Part shown: one piece after another, positions 13,828-20,945 of the stretch
Numbering within the stretch: position 1 is the first letter of the stretch
How the letters are laid out: each line of letters starts with the position of its first letter
Assembly (NCBI GenBank): GCA_001510455.1
Contig: LFFH01000001.1
Location: 1-36,074 of the forward strand
Source of the DNA: Actinobacteria bacterium casp-actino8
GTDB lineage: Bacteria > Actinomycetota > Acidimicrobiia > Acidimicrobiales > Ilumatobacteraceae
Reading direction: 5' to 3'
DNA length: 36,074 nucleotides
The notes under the pieces: model-generated
What the model saw: the letters and a program-made list of their open reading frames with translations, nothing else
Databases searched by the model: none
What the model was told of the DNA's origin: nothing
Made by a program: the position numbers and the translations under genes

Positions 13828-15261
13828 TCAGATCCAGACGCCATCGTCGATCGTCGCCGCATCACCACATCCGCTCGGTGACGGAAGAACCTTGGCGGGA
13901 TTGGCCAGACCGAAGGGATCGAACGCTCGGCGAAGTCCGGCCTGGGCCGCCAGATCGTCGTCGTCGAACATGAGGGGCATGTAGTCGCGCTTCTCGAGTC
14001 CGATGCCGTGTTCTCCCGACAGCACACCGCCCGCAGCGACACTCGTTTCGACGATGCGGCGACCCGCTTCGTGCACCCTCTCGAGTACTCCGGGTTCACG
14101 CTTGTCGAAGACGATGAGGGGGTGAAGATTTCCGTCACCGGCATGGAAGACGTTGAGGACGAGCAGATCGAGATCGGCAACGATTCGGTAGATCTCTTGC
14201 AGGACGTCGGGTAGGTGACGACGTGGAACGACGGTGTCGTGCAGGTAGTAGTTGGGCTTGATGCGAGCCACGGCCCCGAAAGCCGTCTTGCGACCTTTCC
14301 AGAGAAGGGCTCGCTCTTCCTCGGAGTGGGCATGTCGCACCGATCGGCAGCCGTTCGCTCGGGCGATGGCGACGATTCGTTCGGTGTCGTGTTCGACCTG
14401 ATGTCGCAGGCCGCTCACCTCGACGAGGAGTACTGCTCCGGCGTCGGTGGGTAGACCCGCGTGCACGTAGTCCTCGACCGCACGAATACAGAGTTGATCC
14501 ATCATCTCGAGTGCATCGGGGACCATTCCGGCGGCGATCACGGCACTGACGGTTTCGGCTCCCTTGGCGACATCGACGTAGTCGAAGAGCATCGTGCGGA
14601 CGTGCGGAGGGTCGGGTGTCAGGCGTACGCAGACCCTCGTCACCACTCCGAACATTCCCTCGCTGCCGACCACCGCCCCGCGCAGGTCGAGTCCCGGTGG
14701 CTCGGGCTCCTCGCCTCCGACCACGTGAACCGAACCGTCCGAGAGAACGATCTCGAGCGCGAGGACATGGCTCGAGGTCACACCTTCGGCGAGACAGTGC
14801 GGACCGCCGGAGTTGTTGGCGACGTTGCCTCCGATCGTGCAACTCTGCTGGCTACTCGGGTCAGGGGCGAAATGAAGTCCGAAGACGGGATCGAGATCGG
14901 ACACAGTACGACTCAGGTCGAGGTTCAACATGCCGGGGCCGACCCACGCCGTACGGTTCACGACGTCGACCGTGTCCACGCTGTTCATGCGGATGGTGCT
15001 GATCACACAAGCGTCGTCGAGAGGTGTCGCACCTCCGGCCAGACCGGTTCCCGCTCCTCGCACGACGAACGGACGGTGGTGCTCGTGACACGCTCGCAGT
15101 ACCGAGACCACATCGGATGTCGACTCGGGAAAACAGACCACCCCTGCCGCTCCGACCATGTTGGAGGCGTCATGGGAGTAAAGAGCGATGTCGACTCGGC
15201 CGTCCTTGACGTTGTCGGGTCCGAGCTCACGGCGGAGTCGAGTCAAGAAGGCATCGATCAT
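13828..15261 (-). CDS. glcD: Glycolate oxidase subunit D (FAD-linked oxidase)
   Basis: 477 aa. FAD_binding_4 domain with VVRGAGTGLAGGATP, GGNVANNSGGPHCL and GAVVGSEGMFGVVTRV, followed by the FAD-oxidase C-terminal domain with NVFHAGDGNLHP, GGVLSGEHGIG and AFDPFGLANPAKVLP. These are hallmarks of GlcD, which oxidises glycolate (or D-lactate) to the keto acid and feeds electrons through GlcF. A D-lactate dehydrogenase specificity cannot be excluded, but glcE next door favours glycolate. The ATG at 15261 overlaps the upstream DUF6167-like gene as ATGA, so it is translationally tied to the aminoacyl-tRNA synthetase operon rather than to glcF. Confidence 0.92.
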   Translation of the reverse strand: MIDAFLTRLRRELGPDNVKDGRVDIALYSHDASNMVGAAGVVCFPESTSDVVSVLRACHEHHRPFVVRGAGTGLAGGATPLDDACVISTIRMNSVDTVDVVNRTAWVGPGMLNLDLSRTVSDLDPVFGLHFAPDPSSQQSCTIGGNVANNSGGPHCLAEGVTSSHVLALEIVLSDGSVHVVGGEEPEPPGLDLRGAVVGSEGMFGVVTRVCVRLTPDPPHVRTMLFDYVDVAKGAETVSAVIAAGMVPDALEMMDQLCIRAVEDYVHAGLPTDAGAVLLVEVSGLRHQVEHDTERIVAIARANGCRSVRHAHSEEERALLWKGRKTAFGAVARIKPNYYLHDTVVPRRHLPDVLQEIYRIVADLDLLVLNVFHAGDGNLHPLIVFDKREPGVLERVHEAGRRIVETSVAAGGVLSGEHGIGLEKRDYMPLMFDDDDLAAQAGLRRAFDPFGLANPAKVLPSPSGCGDAATIDDGVWI

Positions 15262-15659
15262 CGGCGAGATCGACGACGATGTGTCGACCCCGAGGACGAA
15301 TCGTCGACGAATCCGGGATCGATCTGTCGAAGGACGACGACTCGACCTGGTTCAACCGGTTCGCCGTCGACGAGAACGGCATCGTCACGTCCGACCGACG
15401 AGTCGAGACTCTCGGCGCGGCCATCGAGCCGAGCCTTCAGTTCGGCCTCCTTGGTTCGCATGGCGTCACGACCGTCGCGCAGTGCGTCACCGACGTCGTT
15501 GACCGTTCGGCGAACCGAATCGCTCGCTCCTCGTACGACCTTGACCGGAGCGAGCTCGGTCACTCGTGCGACCTGCTTCTTCACCCGCCGACGGGTGGCG
15601 GTCACGGCGAGAGCACCGGTGATACCTCCGGTGACGAACCAGACGAAACGTTTGATCAT
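15258..15659 (-). CDS. Small membrane-anchored protein, DUF6167-like
   Basis: 133 aa. One N-terminal membrane segment (about 2-21, RFVWFVTGGITGALAVTAT), then a basic patch RRRVKKQVARV and a charged helical tail ending in HRRRSRR. A small one-pass protein following a DUF948 protein and rarA is a recurring actinobacterial neighbourhood, usually annotated DUF6167. It has 4-bp ATGA overlaps at both ends (15258-15261 and 15656-15659). The function is unknown. In other actinobacteria alaS normally follows; here glcD does. Confidence 0.75.
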   Translation of the reverse strand: MIKRFVWFVTGGITGALAVTATRRRVKKQVARVTELAPVKVVRGASDSVRRTVNDVGDALRDGRDAMRTKEAELKARLDGRAESLDSSVGRDDAVLVDGEPVEPGRVVVLRQIDPGFVDDSSSGSTHRRRSRR

Positions 15660-16093
15660 GACGACTTCCTCCGTCGCATCGGAGTGACGTTACCCTGGGC
15701 TTCCCGTCGGGCCCGCCGCTCACGTCGACTGAGTCGACGAACGGCGCGAGAGGTACCGGTGGCGATCGCTGCCGTCTTGATCACCGGCGCTGACAGGGCG
15801 GTGCGAGTGACACGGCCGGTTCCGGACACTGCTCCACTGATGGCTTCGGCCGAACCGAGCACACGATCGAAACGGTCGAGGTCTCGTCGAGCGTCCTCCA
15901 CTGCATCACGCGCGTCGAGGGTCGACTCTTTCATGTCGGCCAACAGGAGCTCGGTCCGTTCGCTCCAGACGCGGAGTTCGCGACGTAGTTCCTTCAATGT
16001 CTGCAACACTCGGTACAGCACGACGACGAGGGCGGCGAAGGCCACGACGCACAGGAGAACACCCAGCAGCAGAGCGAATTCGGTGGCACTCAT
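15656..16093 (-). CDS. DUF948 membrane protein
   Basis: 145 aa from the ATG at 16093. N-terminal membrane segment LLLGVLLCVVAFAALVVVLY (about 8-27), then a long coiled-coil stretch (TLKELRRELRVWSERTELLLADMKES and further, to about residue 80) and a basic C-terminus. This is the DUF948 layout (general stress/membrane-anchored family). A good Shine-Dalgarno precedes the ATG, and the start also overlaps the rarA stop as ATGA. The function is unknown; the position downstream of rarA matches other actinobacteria. Confidence 0.85.
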   Translation of the reverse strand: MSATEFALLLGVLLCVVAFAALVVVLYRVLQTLKELRRELRVWSERTELLLADMKESTLDARDAVEDARRDLDRFDRVLGSAEAISGAVSGTGRVTRTALSAPVIKTAAIATGTSRAVRRLSRRERRARREAQGNVTPMRRRKSS

Positions 16094-17394
16094 GATTCGC
16101 TCCTTTCGCTGGTGTCGTCGTCGGGCGACTGGCTGCTTCGTCTCCCTATTGTGTCTCGTGGGGAGGGCTCGAACCACACACGTCCGACCAGCGCGTCGGG
16201 TAGGTGTTGTTGGTCGACCCAGGCGCCGGGATGGTCGTGAGGATAGAGGTAGCCGGTGCCGTGGCCGAGTGAGGCGGCTCCCTGGTAGTGGGCATCCCGG
16301 AGGTGCGCCGGAACCTCCCCCGACACTCCGTTGCGTACGTCGGCCCGGGCACTCCAGATGGCGGTGGCCGTGGAATTGCTCTTCGGGGCGAGTGCGAGGT
16401 GCAGAGCCGCCTGAGCCAGATTGAGTTCGGCCTCGGGAAGTCCGACGTGCTCGAGAGCGTGGGCGGCCGATACGGCGACCCCGAGAGCCGTCGGATCGGC
16501 CAGGCCGACGTCTTCGGACGCGAAGATGATCATGCGACGGGCCACGAATCGAGGATCCTCACCAGCTTCGAGCATTCGAGCCAGATAATGGACCGTGGCC
16601 TGCGGATCGGAGCCTCGCATGCTCTTGATGAAGGCACTCACCACGTCGTAGTGGTCGTCGCGTCCGTAACGAAGGGCCGAGGTCCCGAGGGCGCTCTCGA
16701 CGTGTTCGATTCGGATGACACCCGGATGGGCCAGAACCGAGGCCACGTCGAGGGAGGTGAGGATTCGACGCCCGTCACCGGCCGAACGTTCGACCAGAAG
16801 CCGCTTGGCATCCTTGTCGATCGTGGTGGCGAGAGCATCGACGCCTCGGTCGACGAGCCGTTCGAGCGCTGCCTCAGCGAGTGGCTCGAGTCGAAAGAGA
16901 GTGCTCCGTGACCGTAGCGGGGCGTTGACTTCGAAGTACGGATTCTCTGTCGTCGCCCCGATGAGCGTGAGTGTGCCGTTCTCGACTGCGGGAAGAAGTG
17001 CGTCCTGTTGCGACCGCGAGAAGCGATGGATCTCATCGAGAAACAGAATCGTTCCTCGGTCGTGAAGGCCCCGACGTTCGACGGCTCGGTCGACGACCTC
17101 ACGAACATCGCGAACTCCAGCGGTGACGGCCGATAGTTGTTCGAAGGCCCTCTCGGTGGTGCCGGCCACGGCGAGAGCAAGGGTGGTCTTGCCGGTTCCG
17201 GGGGGTCCCCAGAAAATGGTGCTCGAGAGACGATCGGATTCGACGAGCACGCGCAGCGGTCGGCCGGGGCCGACCAGATGCTCCTGGCCGACGACGTCGT
17301 CGAGTGATCGAGGTCGGAGTCGGGCGGCCAACGGCGCGCGCTCACGAAGCCTCTCCTCGGCGGCTGCCGTGAAGAGGTCGGGGGCGTCGGTCAC
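16090..17394 (-). CDS. rarA: Replication-associated recombination ATPase RarA (MgsA)
   Basis: 434 aa from the GTG at 17394, which overlaps the Nudix stop as GTGA. AAA+ ATPase related to clamp loaders and RuvB: LRPRSLDDVVGQEHLVG, Walker A GPPGTGKT (63-70), Walker B ILFLDEIHRF, sensor IGATTENPYFEVN, and the MgsA tetramerisation domain with FIKSMRGSDPQATVHYLARM, SEDVGLADP and GAASLGHGTGYLYPHDHPG. RarA acts at stalled replication forks. Its place after aspS and before DUF948 is the usual actinobacterial order. Confidence 0.95.
   Translation of the reverse strand: MTDAPDLFTAAAEERLRERAPLAARLRPRSLDDVVGQEHLVGPGRPLRVLVESDRLSSTIFWGPPGTGKTTLALAVAGTTERAFEQLSAVTAGVRDVREVVDRAVERRGLHDRGTILFLDEIHRFSRSQQDALLPAVENGTLTLIGATTENPYFEVNAPLRSRSTLFRLEPLAEAALERLVDRGVDALATTIDKDAKRLLVERSAGDGRRILTSLDVASVLAHPGVIRIEHVESALGTSALRYGRDDHYDVVSAFIKSMRGSDPQATVHYLARMLEAGEDPRFVARRMIIFASEDVGLADPTALGVAVSAAHALEHVGLPEAELNLAQAALHLALAPKSNSTATAIWSARADVRNGVSGEVPAHLRDAHYQGAASLGHGTGYLYPHDHPGAWVDQQHLPDALVGRVWFEPSPRDTIGRRSSQSPDDDTSERSES
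16100..16106 (-). promoter_or_regulatory. Shine-Dalgarno of the DUF948 gene
   Basis: AAAGGAG on the minus strand, 6 nt before the ATG at 16093, inside the 3' end of rarA. Confidence 0.7.
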
Positions 17395-17843
17395 GGCAGA
17401 AGTCGCGAAAAGGCGCGCTGGTACGCCTCTCGCCGCCAGGAGATGACGGTCTCGATCAGTTGATGGGGATCCATCCAGGTCCAATCACGGAACTCGCGAC
17501 CGTCGACGGTCGGCACGAAGGCGTCGTCGACGACGCCGAAGAGGAACCACCTCTGGACCTGTCCTCGCACCGCCTTCCCGAACTTGGCGACATCGAGTCC
17601 GTCGGGCCATTCGTAAGCGATCCACTCCGGCAATTCGCTGACCAGTCGCACCGCCGTCGATGAGAGGCCGGTTTCTTCCTCGAGCTCGCGCCACGCGGCG
17701 TCGAGAGGACTTTCGCCTGCGTCGAGACCACCCTGTGGTAGTTGCCACGAACCGGGGGTATCGACGCGTTCACCGGCCAGCACTCGTCCGTCCTCGCGTC
17801 GCACGATCATCACGACACCGGCTCGGAACGACTGGGTGGCCAT
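17391..17843 (-). CDS. Nudix hydrolase, RppH-like RNA pyrophosphohydrolase
   Basis: 150 aa. Complete Nudix box G38-x5-E44-x7-REUxEExGU, seen as GGLDAGESPLDAAWRELEEE then TGL. Outside the box it follows the RppH pattern: FRAGVVMIV at the start, SWQLPQGGLDAGE, EWIAYEWPDGL, RGQVQRWFLFG, FRDWTWMDPHQLI and a C-terminal SWRREAYQRAF. RppH removes pyrophosphate from the 5' end of mRNA and starts decay; plant and bacterial relatives cleave dinucleoside polyphosphates. The start at 17843 is 3 nt after the aspS stop. A role in Ap4A removal beside aminoacyl-tRNA synthetases is an alternative. Confidence 0.88.
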   Translation of the reverse strand: MATQSFRAGVVMIVRREDGRVLAGERVDTPGSWQLPQGGLDAGESPLDAAWRELEEETGLSSTAVRLVSELPEWIAYEWPDGLDVAKFGKAVRGQVQRWFLFGVVDDAFVPTVDGREFRDWTWMDPHQLIETVISWRREAYQRAFSRLLP

Positions 17844-17846
17844 CGA

Positions 17847-19610
17847 TCAGCCTGCGACCACCGGTGGGAGGACGCGGATGCCGAGTTCTTCGAGTTGCCG
17901 AGGCTCGGCCGGGTTGGGAGCGTCGGTCATGGGATCCTGACCGCTCTGCGTCTTCGGAAAAGCGATCACCTCGCGGATGTTGTCCTCGCCGGCCAAGATG
18001 GCGACCAGGCGATCGAGACCGAATGCGAAACCGCCGTGCGGAGGCGCACCGTACGTGAAGGGTTTGAGGAAGAAACCGAATTTGCGGTTGGCTTCCTCCT
18101 CGCTGATGCCGAGAGCCGTGAACACCTGACGTTGGAGTTCGGGTTCATGGATTCGAATCGATCCGGAGCCGAGTTCCCAACCGTTCAGCACGAGGTCGTA
18201 GGCAAGAGCGCGCACCGACAGTGGATCGGTCGAGAGACGATCGAGATCATCGGGGTGCGGCATGCAGAAGGGATGATGACCGGGCTTGGGTCGACCCGAC
18301 TCCTTGTCGACCCCGACGAACAGCGGAAACTCAACGACCCACACGTAACGGTACGGCCCTTCGTGGACGGGCGGACGACCGAGATCGTTGCGGAGCTGAC
18401 CGAGAACTTCGCACGTGGTCATCCACTCGTCGGCCACGACCAAAAGGAGGTCACCGGGTCGGGCGGAAAGAGCGGCGACGAGGGCGGCCGATTCGTCAGG
18501 TGAGAGGAATTTGGCCACCGGGCTCTCGAGTGAGCCGTCGGCACCCACCTTCAACCACACGAGACCCTTCGCCCCGAGTTTCTTGGCTCGATCGGTGAGA
18601 CCATCGAGTTTGTTCCGGCCGAACTCTTCGGCGCGCCCCGGCACGTTGATGCCCTTGATGGATGAGACGCCCTGGAAGGCCTTGAACTCGGTCGACACGA
18701 ACACGTTCGTGAGTTCGACGAGTTCCATACCGAAGCGCAGGTCGGGCTTGTCGACTCCGAAACGGTCCATGGCCTCCCGCCACGTGATGCGCTCGATGGC
18801 TTCGGGACGGACGCCGGTGACGGCCTCGGCGGCGGCGATGACTGCCGAACCGATGGCCTCCAAGACGTCGTCTTGAGTGACGAAACTCATCTCGGCATCG
18901 AGTTGCATGAATTCGTACTGGCGATCGGCACGAAGGTCCTCGTCACGCAGACAACGGGCGATCTGGTAGTAGCGATCGACACCGGCGACCATGAGGAGTT
19001 GCTTGAAGAGCTGAGGACTCTGTGGGAGGGCGTAGAAGGAGCCGGGCTCCTTACGAGACGGAACCAGGAATTCGCGCGCTCCTTCCGGTGTGGACGGAAC
19101 GAGCATCGGTGTCTCGACTTCGACGAACCCCTGGGCTTCCATGCTCCGTCGCACTGCCGAATTGACCGCTGCCCGGACGCGAAGGTTCTTCTGCATACGC
19201 TCACGACGAAGGTCGAGATAGCGATACTGAAGGCGAACGTTCTCGTCGACGTCGTCGGCTCGGGCATCGATCGGAAACGGCGGCGTCTCGGCGGACCGCA
19301 GTACTTCGACCCGGCACTCCCCGACTTCCACTTGTCCGGTCGCCAGGTTGTCGTTGACGGTTCCCTCGGGGCGGGCCCGAACCACGCCGGTGACCCGGAC
19401 GACGTACTCACTGCGGACGTCGACTCCATCGTCGATCACGCACTGTATGACGCCGCTGTGGTCTCGGACGTCGACGAAGGCGAGCTTGTCGCCGTGCTCT
19501 CGGCGTTTGGCCACCCAGCCGCACAACGAAACGGTCTGGCCGACATGAGACGGACGCACTTCACCGCACATCATCGTGCGTAGGGAGGTGCGGGACGGGT
19601 CGACACTCAT
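17847..19610 (-). CDS. aspS: Aspartyl-tRNA synthetase, probably non-discriminating
   Basis: 587 aa bacterial-type AspRS. Anticodon-binding OB fold at the N-terminus (LCGWVAKRREHGDKLAFVDVRD), motif 2 region RCLRDEDLRADRQYEF, the bacterial insertion domain with GINVPGRAEEF, and motif 3 GGFAFGLDRLVAIL. Residues that separate discriminating from non-discriminating bacterial AspRS are H39 (in REHG) and G83 (in RPEGT), both of the non-discriminating type. The enzyme would then also make Asp-tRNA(Asn), to be amidated by GatCAB. The ATG overlaps the hisS stop as ATGA (19607-19610). Confidence 0.97.
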   Translation of the reverse strand: MSVDPSRTSLRTMMCGEVRPSHVGQTVSLCGWVAKRREHGDKLAFVDVRDHSGVIQCVIDDGVDVRSEYVVRVTGVVRARPEGTVNDNLATGQVEVGECRVEVLRSAETPPFPIDARADDVDENVRLQYRYLDLRRERMQKNLRVRAAVNSAVRRSMEAQGFVEVETPMLVPSTPEGAREFLVPSRKEPGSFYALPQSPQLFKQLLMVAGVDRYYQIARCLRDEDLRADRQYEFMQLDAEMSFVTQDDVLEAIGSAVIAAAEAVTGVRPEAIERITWREAMDRFGVDKPDLRFGMELVELTNVFVSTEFKAFQGVSSIKGINVPGRAEEFGRNKLDGLTDRAKKLGAKGLVWLKVGADGSLESPVAKFLSPDESAALVAALSARPGDLLLVVADEWMTTCEVLGQLRNDLGRPPVHEGPYRYVWVVEFPLFVGVDKESGRPKPGHHPFCMPHPDDLDRLSTDPLSVRALAYDLVLNGWELGSGSIRIHEPELQRQVFTALGISEEEANRKFGFFLKPFTYGAPPHGGFAFGLDRLVAILAGEDNIREVIAFPKTQSGQDPMTDAPNPAEPRQLEELGIRVLPPVVAG

Positions 19611-20884
19611 GGTTGATCCTTTGATCGAGGGGAGGAAAGTCGATCGAGAAGGTGACGATCGACATCGGGACGGGGAACGAGGACTTGCTCGGAGTCGTGA
19701 CGAAGATCGCGAACGAGGACGACGGCGTTCGCGATCTCATCGGCACCGACGATGACGGCGAAACGGGCGCCGCTTCGGTCGGCGGCTTTCATCTGGCTCT
19801 TCATACTGCGACCTTCGAAGGCACGATCGGCCGAGAGCCCCGAACGTCGGAGTGAGTCGGTGATCATCAAGGCCTCGCGTCCCCCGGTGGTGTCGACAAC
19901 GAAGGCATCGAGTTGAGTGGGAACGGCCGAGAACACTTGTTCGTCGTCGCAGGCGATCAAGGTTCGATCCAGTCCGAGCGCGAAGCCGATTCCGGGTGTG
20001 GGCGGTCCACCCAGGTCCTCGACGAGTCCGTCGTAGCGCCCGCCGCCGCCGAGAGCGTTCTGAGCCGAATCGAGAGTTCCACCGGCGTATTCGAAGGTGG
20101 TGTGTCGGTAGTAGTCGAGACCACGGACGAGACGTTCGTCGCGAACGAACGGAACACCGAGAGCGTCGAGGCCGGCCTGCACTCGTTCGAAGTGTGAAGC
20201 GGCGACATCACTGTAGAAGTCGTCGATACGTGGAGCGGCGGCAATGATCGGTCCGTCTTCGGTTCGCTTCGAGTCGAGGACACGTAGAGGGTTTCGGGAG
20301 AGAGTGTTGCGTGCCTCGTCGGACAGCTCGGTCCGATGGGCTTCGAAATGAAGAGCCAGAGCCTCGGTGTAGCGAAGTCGATCGGCCGGTTCACCAAGGC
20401 TGTTCAGTTTCACCTCGACACGTTTCAGGCCGAGAGCCACGAAGAATTCCCAACCCAAGGCGATCACTTCGACGTCGAGATCGGGATCGTTGACGCCGAG
20501 CACCTCGATTCCGACTTGATCGAATTGCCGGTAACGGCCCCGCTGCGGCTTCTCGTAGCGGAAATTGGGCCCGGTGTACCAGGTCTTCCAGGGCAGAGTC
20601 GGCCGGTGTTGGACGAAGGCTCGGCAGACACTGGCGGTCTGTTCGGGACGGAGGGCGACGTGGCGCTCTCCCTTGTCGACGAAGTCGTACATCTCCTTGG
20701 TGACCACGTCGGTCGCCTCTCCGACCCGCGTGAAGACACCGATGTCCTCGAGAAGTGGCGGAATGATCTGGCCGTAACCAGCCGCTTCGACGGTCTCGGC
20801 GAAGACCTGAACGAATCGGCGCCAACGGCCCGACTCGGGCGCCATCACGTCGCGCATACCTGGGCTGGTCTGGAACTCCGGCAC
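19607..20884 (-). CDS. hisS: Histidyl-tRNA synthetase
   Basis: 425 aa. Class II core: FQTSPGMRDVMAPES at the N-terminus, EMYDFVDKGERHVALRPEQTA (motif 2 entry), GPNFRYEKPQRGRYRQFDQ, the HisA motif LVRGLDYYRHTTFEY, and GGGGRYDGLVEDLGG with GIGFALGLDR (motif 3), then the anticodon-binding domain. The GTG at 20884 is preferred over a TTG at 20893, because the TTG would overlap a TAGCCT -10 box ending 8 nt before the GTG. It heads the hisS-aspS-rppH-rarA-DUF948-DUF6167-glcD-glcE unit. Confidence 0.96.
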   Translation of the reverse strand: MPEFQTSPGMRDVMAPESGRWRRFVQVFAETVEAAGYGQIIPPLLEDIGVFTRVGEATDVVTKEMYDFVDKGERHVALRPEQTASVCRAFVQHRPTLPWKTWYTGPNFRYEKPQRGRYRQFDQVGIEVLGVNDPDLDVEVIALGWEFFVALGLKRVEVKLNSLGEPADRLRYTEALALHFEAHRTELSDEARNTLSRNPLRVLDSKRTEDGPIIAAAPRIDDFYSDVAASHFERVQAGLDALGVPFVRDERLVRGLDYYRHTTFEYAGGTLDSAQNALGGGGRYDGLVEDLGGPPTPGIGFALGLDRTLIACDDEQVFSAVPTQLDAFVVDTTGGREALMITDSLRRSGLSADRAFEGRSMKSQMKAADRSGARFAVIVGADEIANAVVLVRDLRHDSEQVLVPRPDVDRHLLDRLSSPRSKDQP

Positions 20885-20892
20885 GATGGGCA

Positions 20893-20898
20893 AGGCTA
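20893..20898 (-). promoter_or_regulatory. Possible -10 box of hisS
   Basis: TAGCCT with 8 nt to the GTG at 20884, giving a 5' leader of 0-2 nt. The spacing is slightly longer than in the other cases, so confidence is lower. Confidence 0.4.
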
Positions 20899-20945
20899 CC
20901 CGAGTGACTCGGTTCGGTCGGTCGCTGGTTCGGCTGGGATTCGGG

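Noticed and set aside
14461..15687. A 408-codon plus-strand frame opposite glcD and the DUF6167-like gene
   Set aside because: It runs across two real minus-strand genes and is compositionally a mirror of them.
20891..20893. TTG as the hisS start codon
   Set aside because: It overlaps the TAGCCT -10 candidate and only adds three residues; the GTG at 20884 fits promoter spacing and window habits better.
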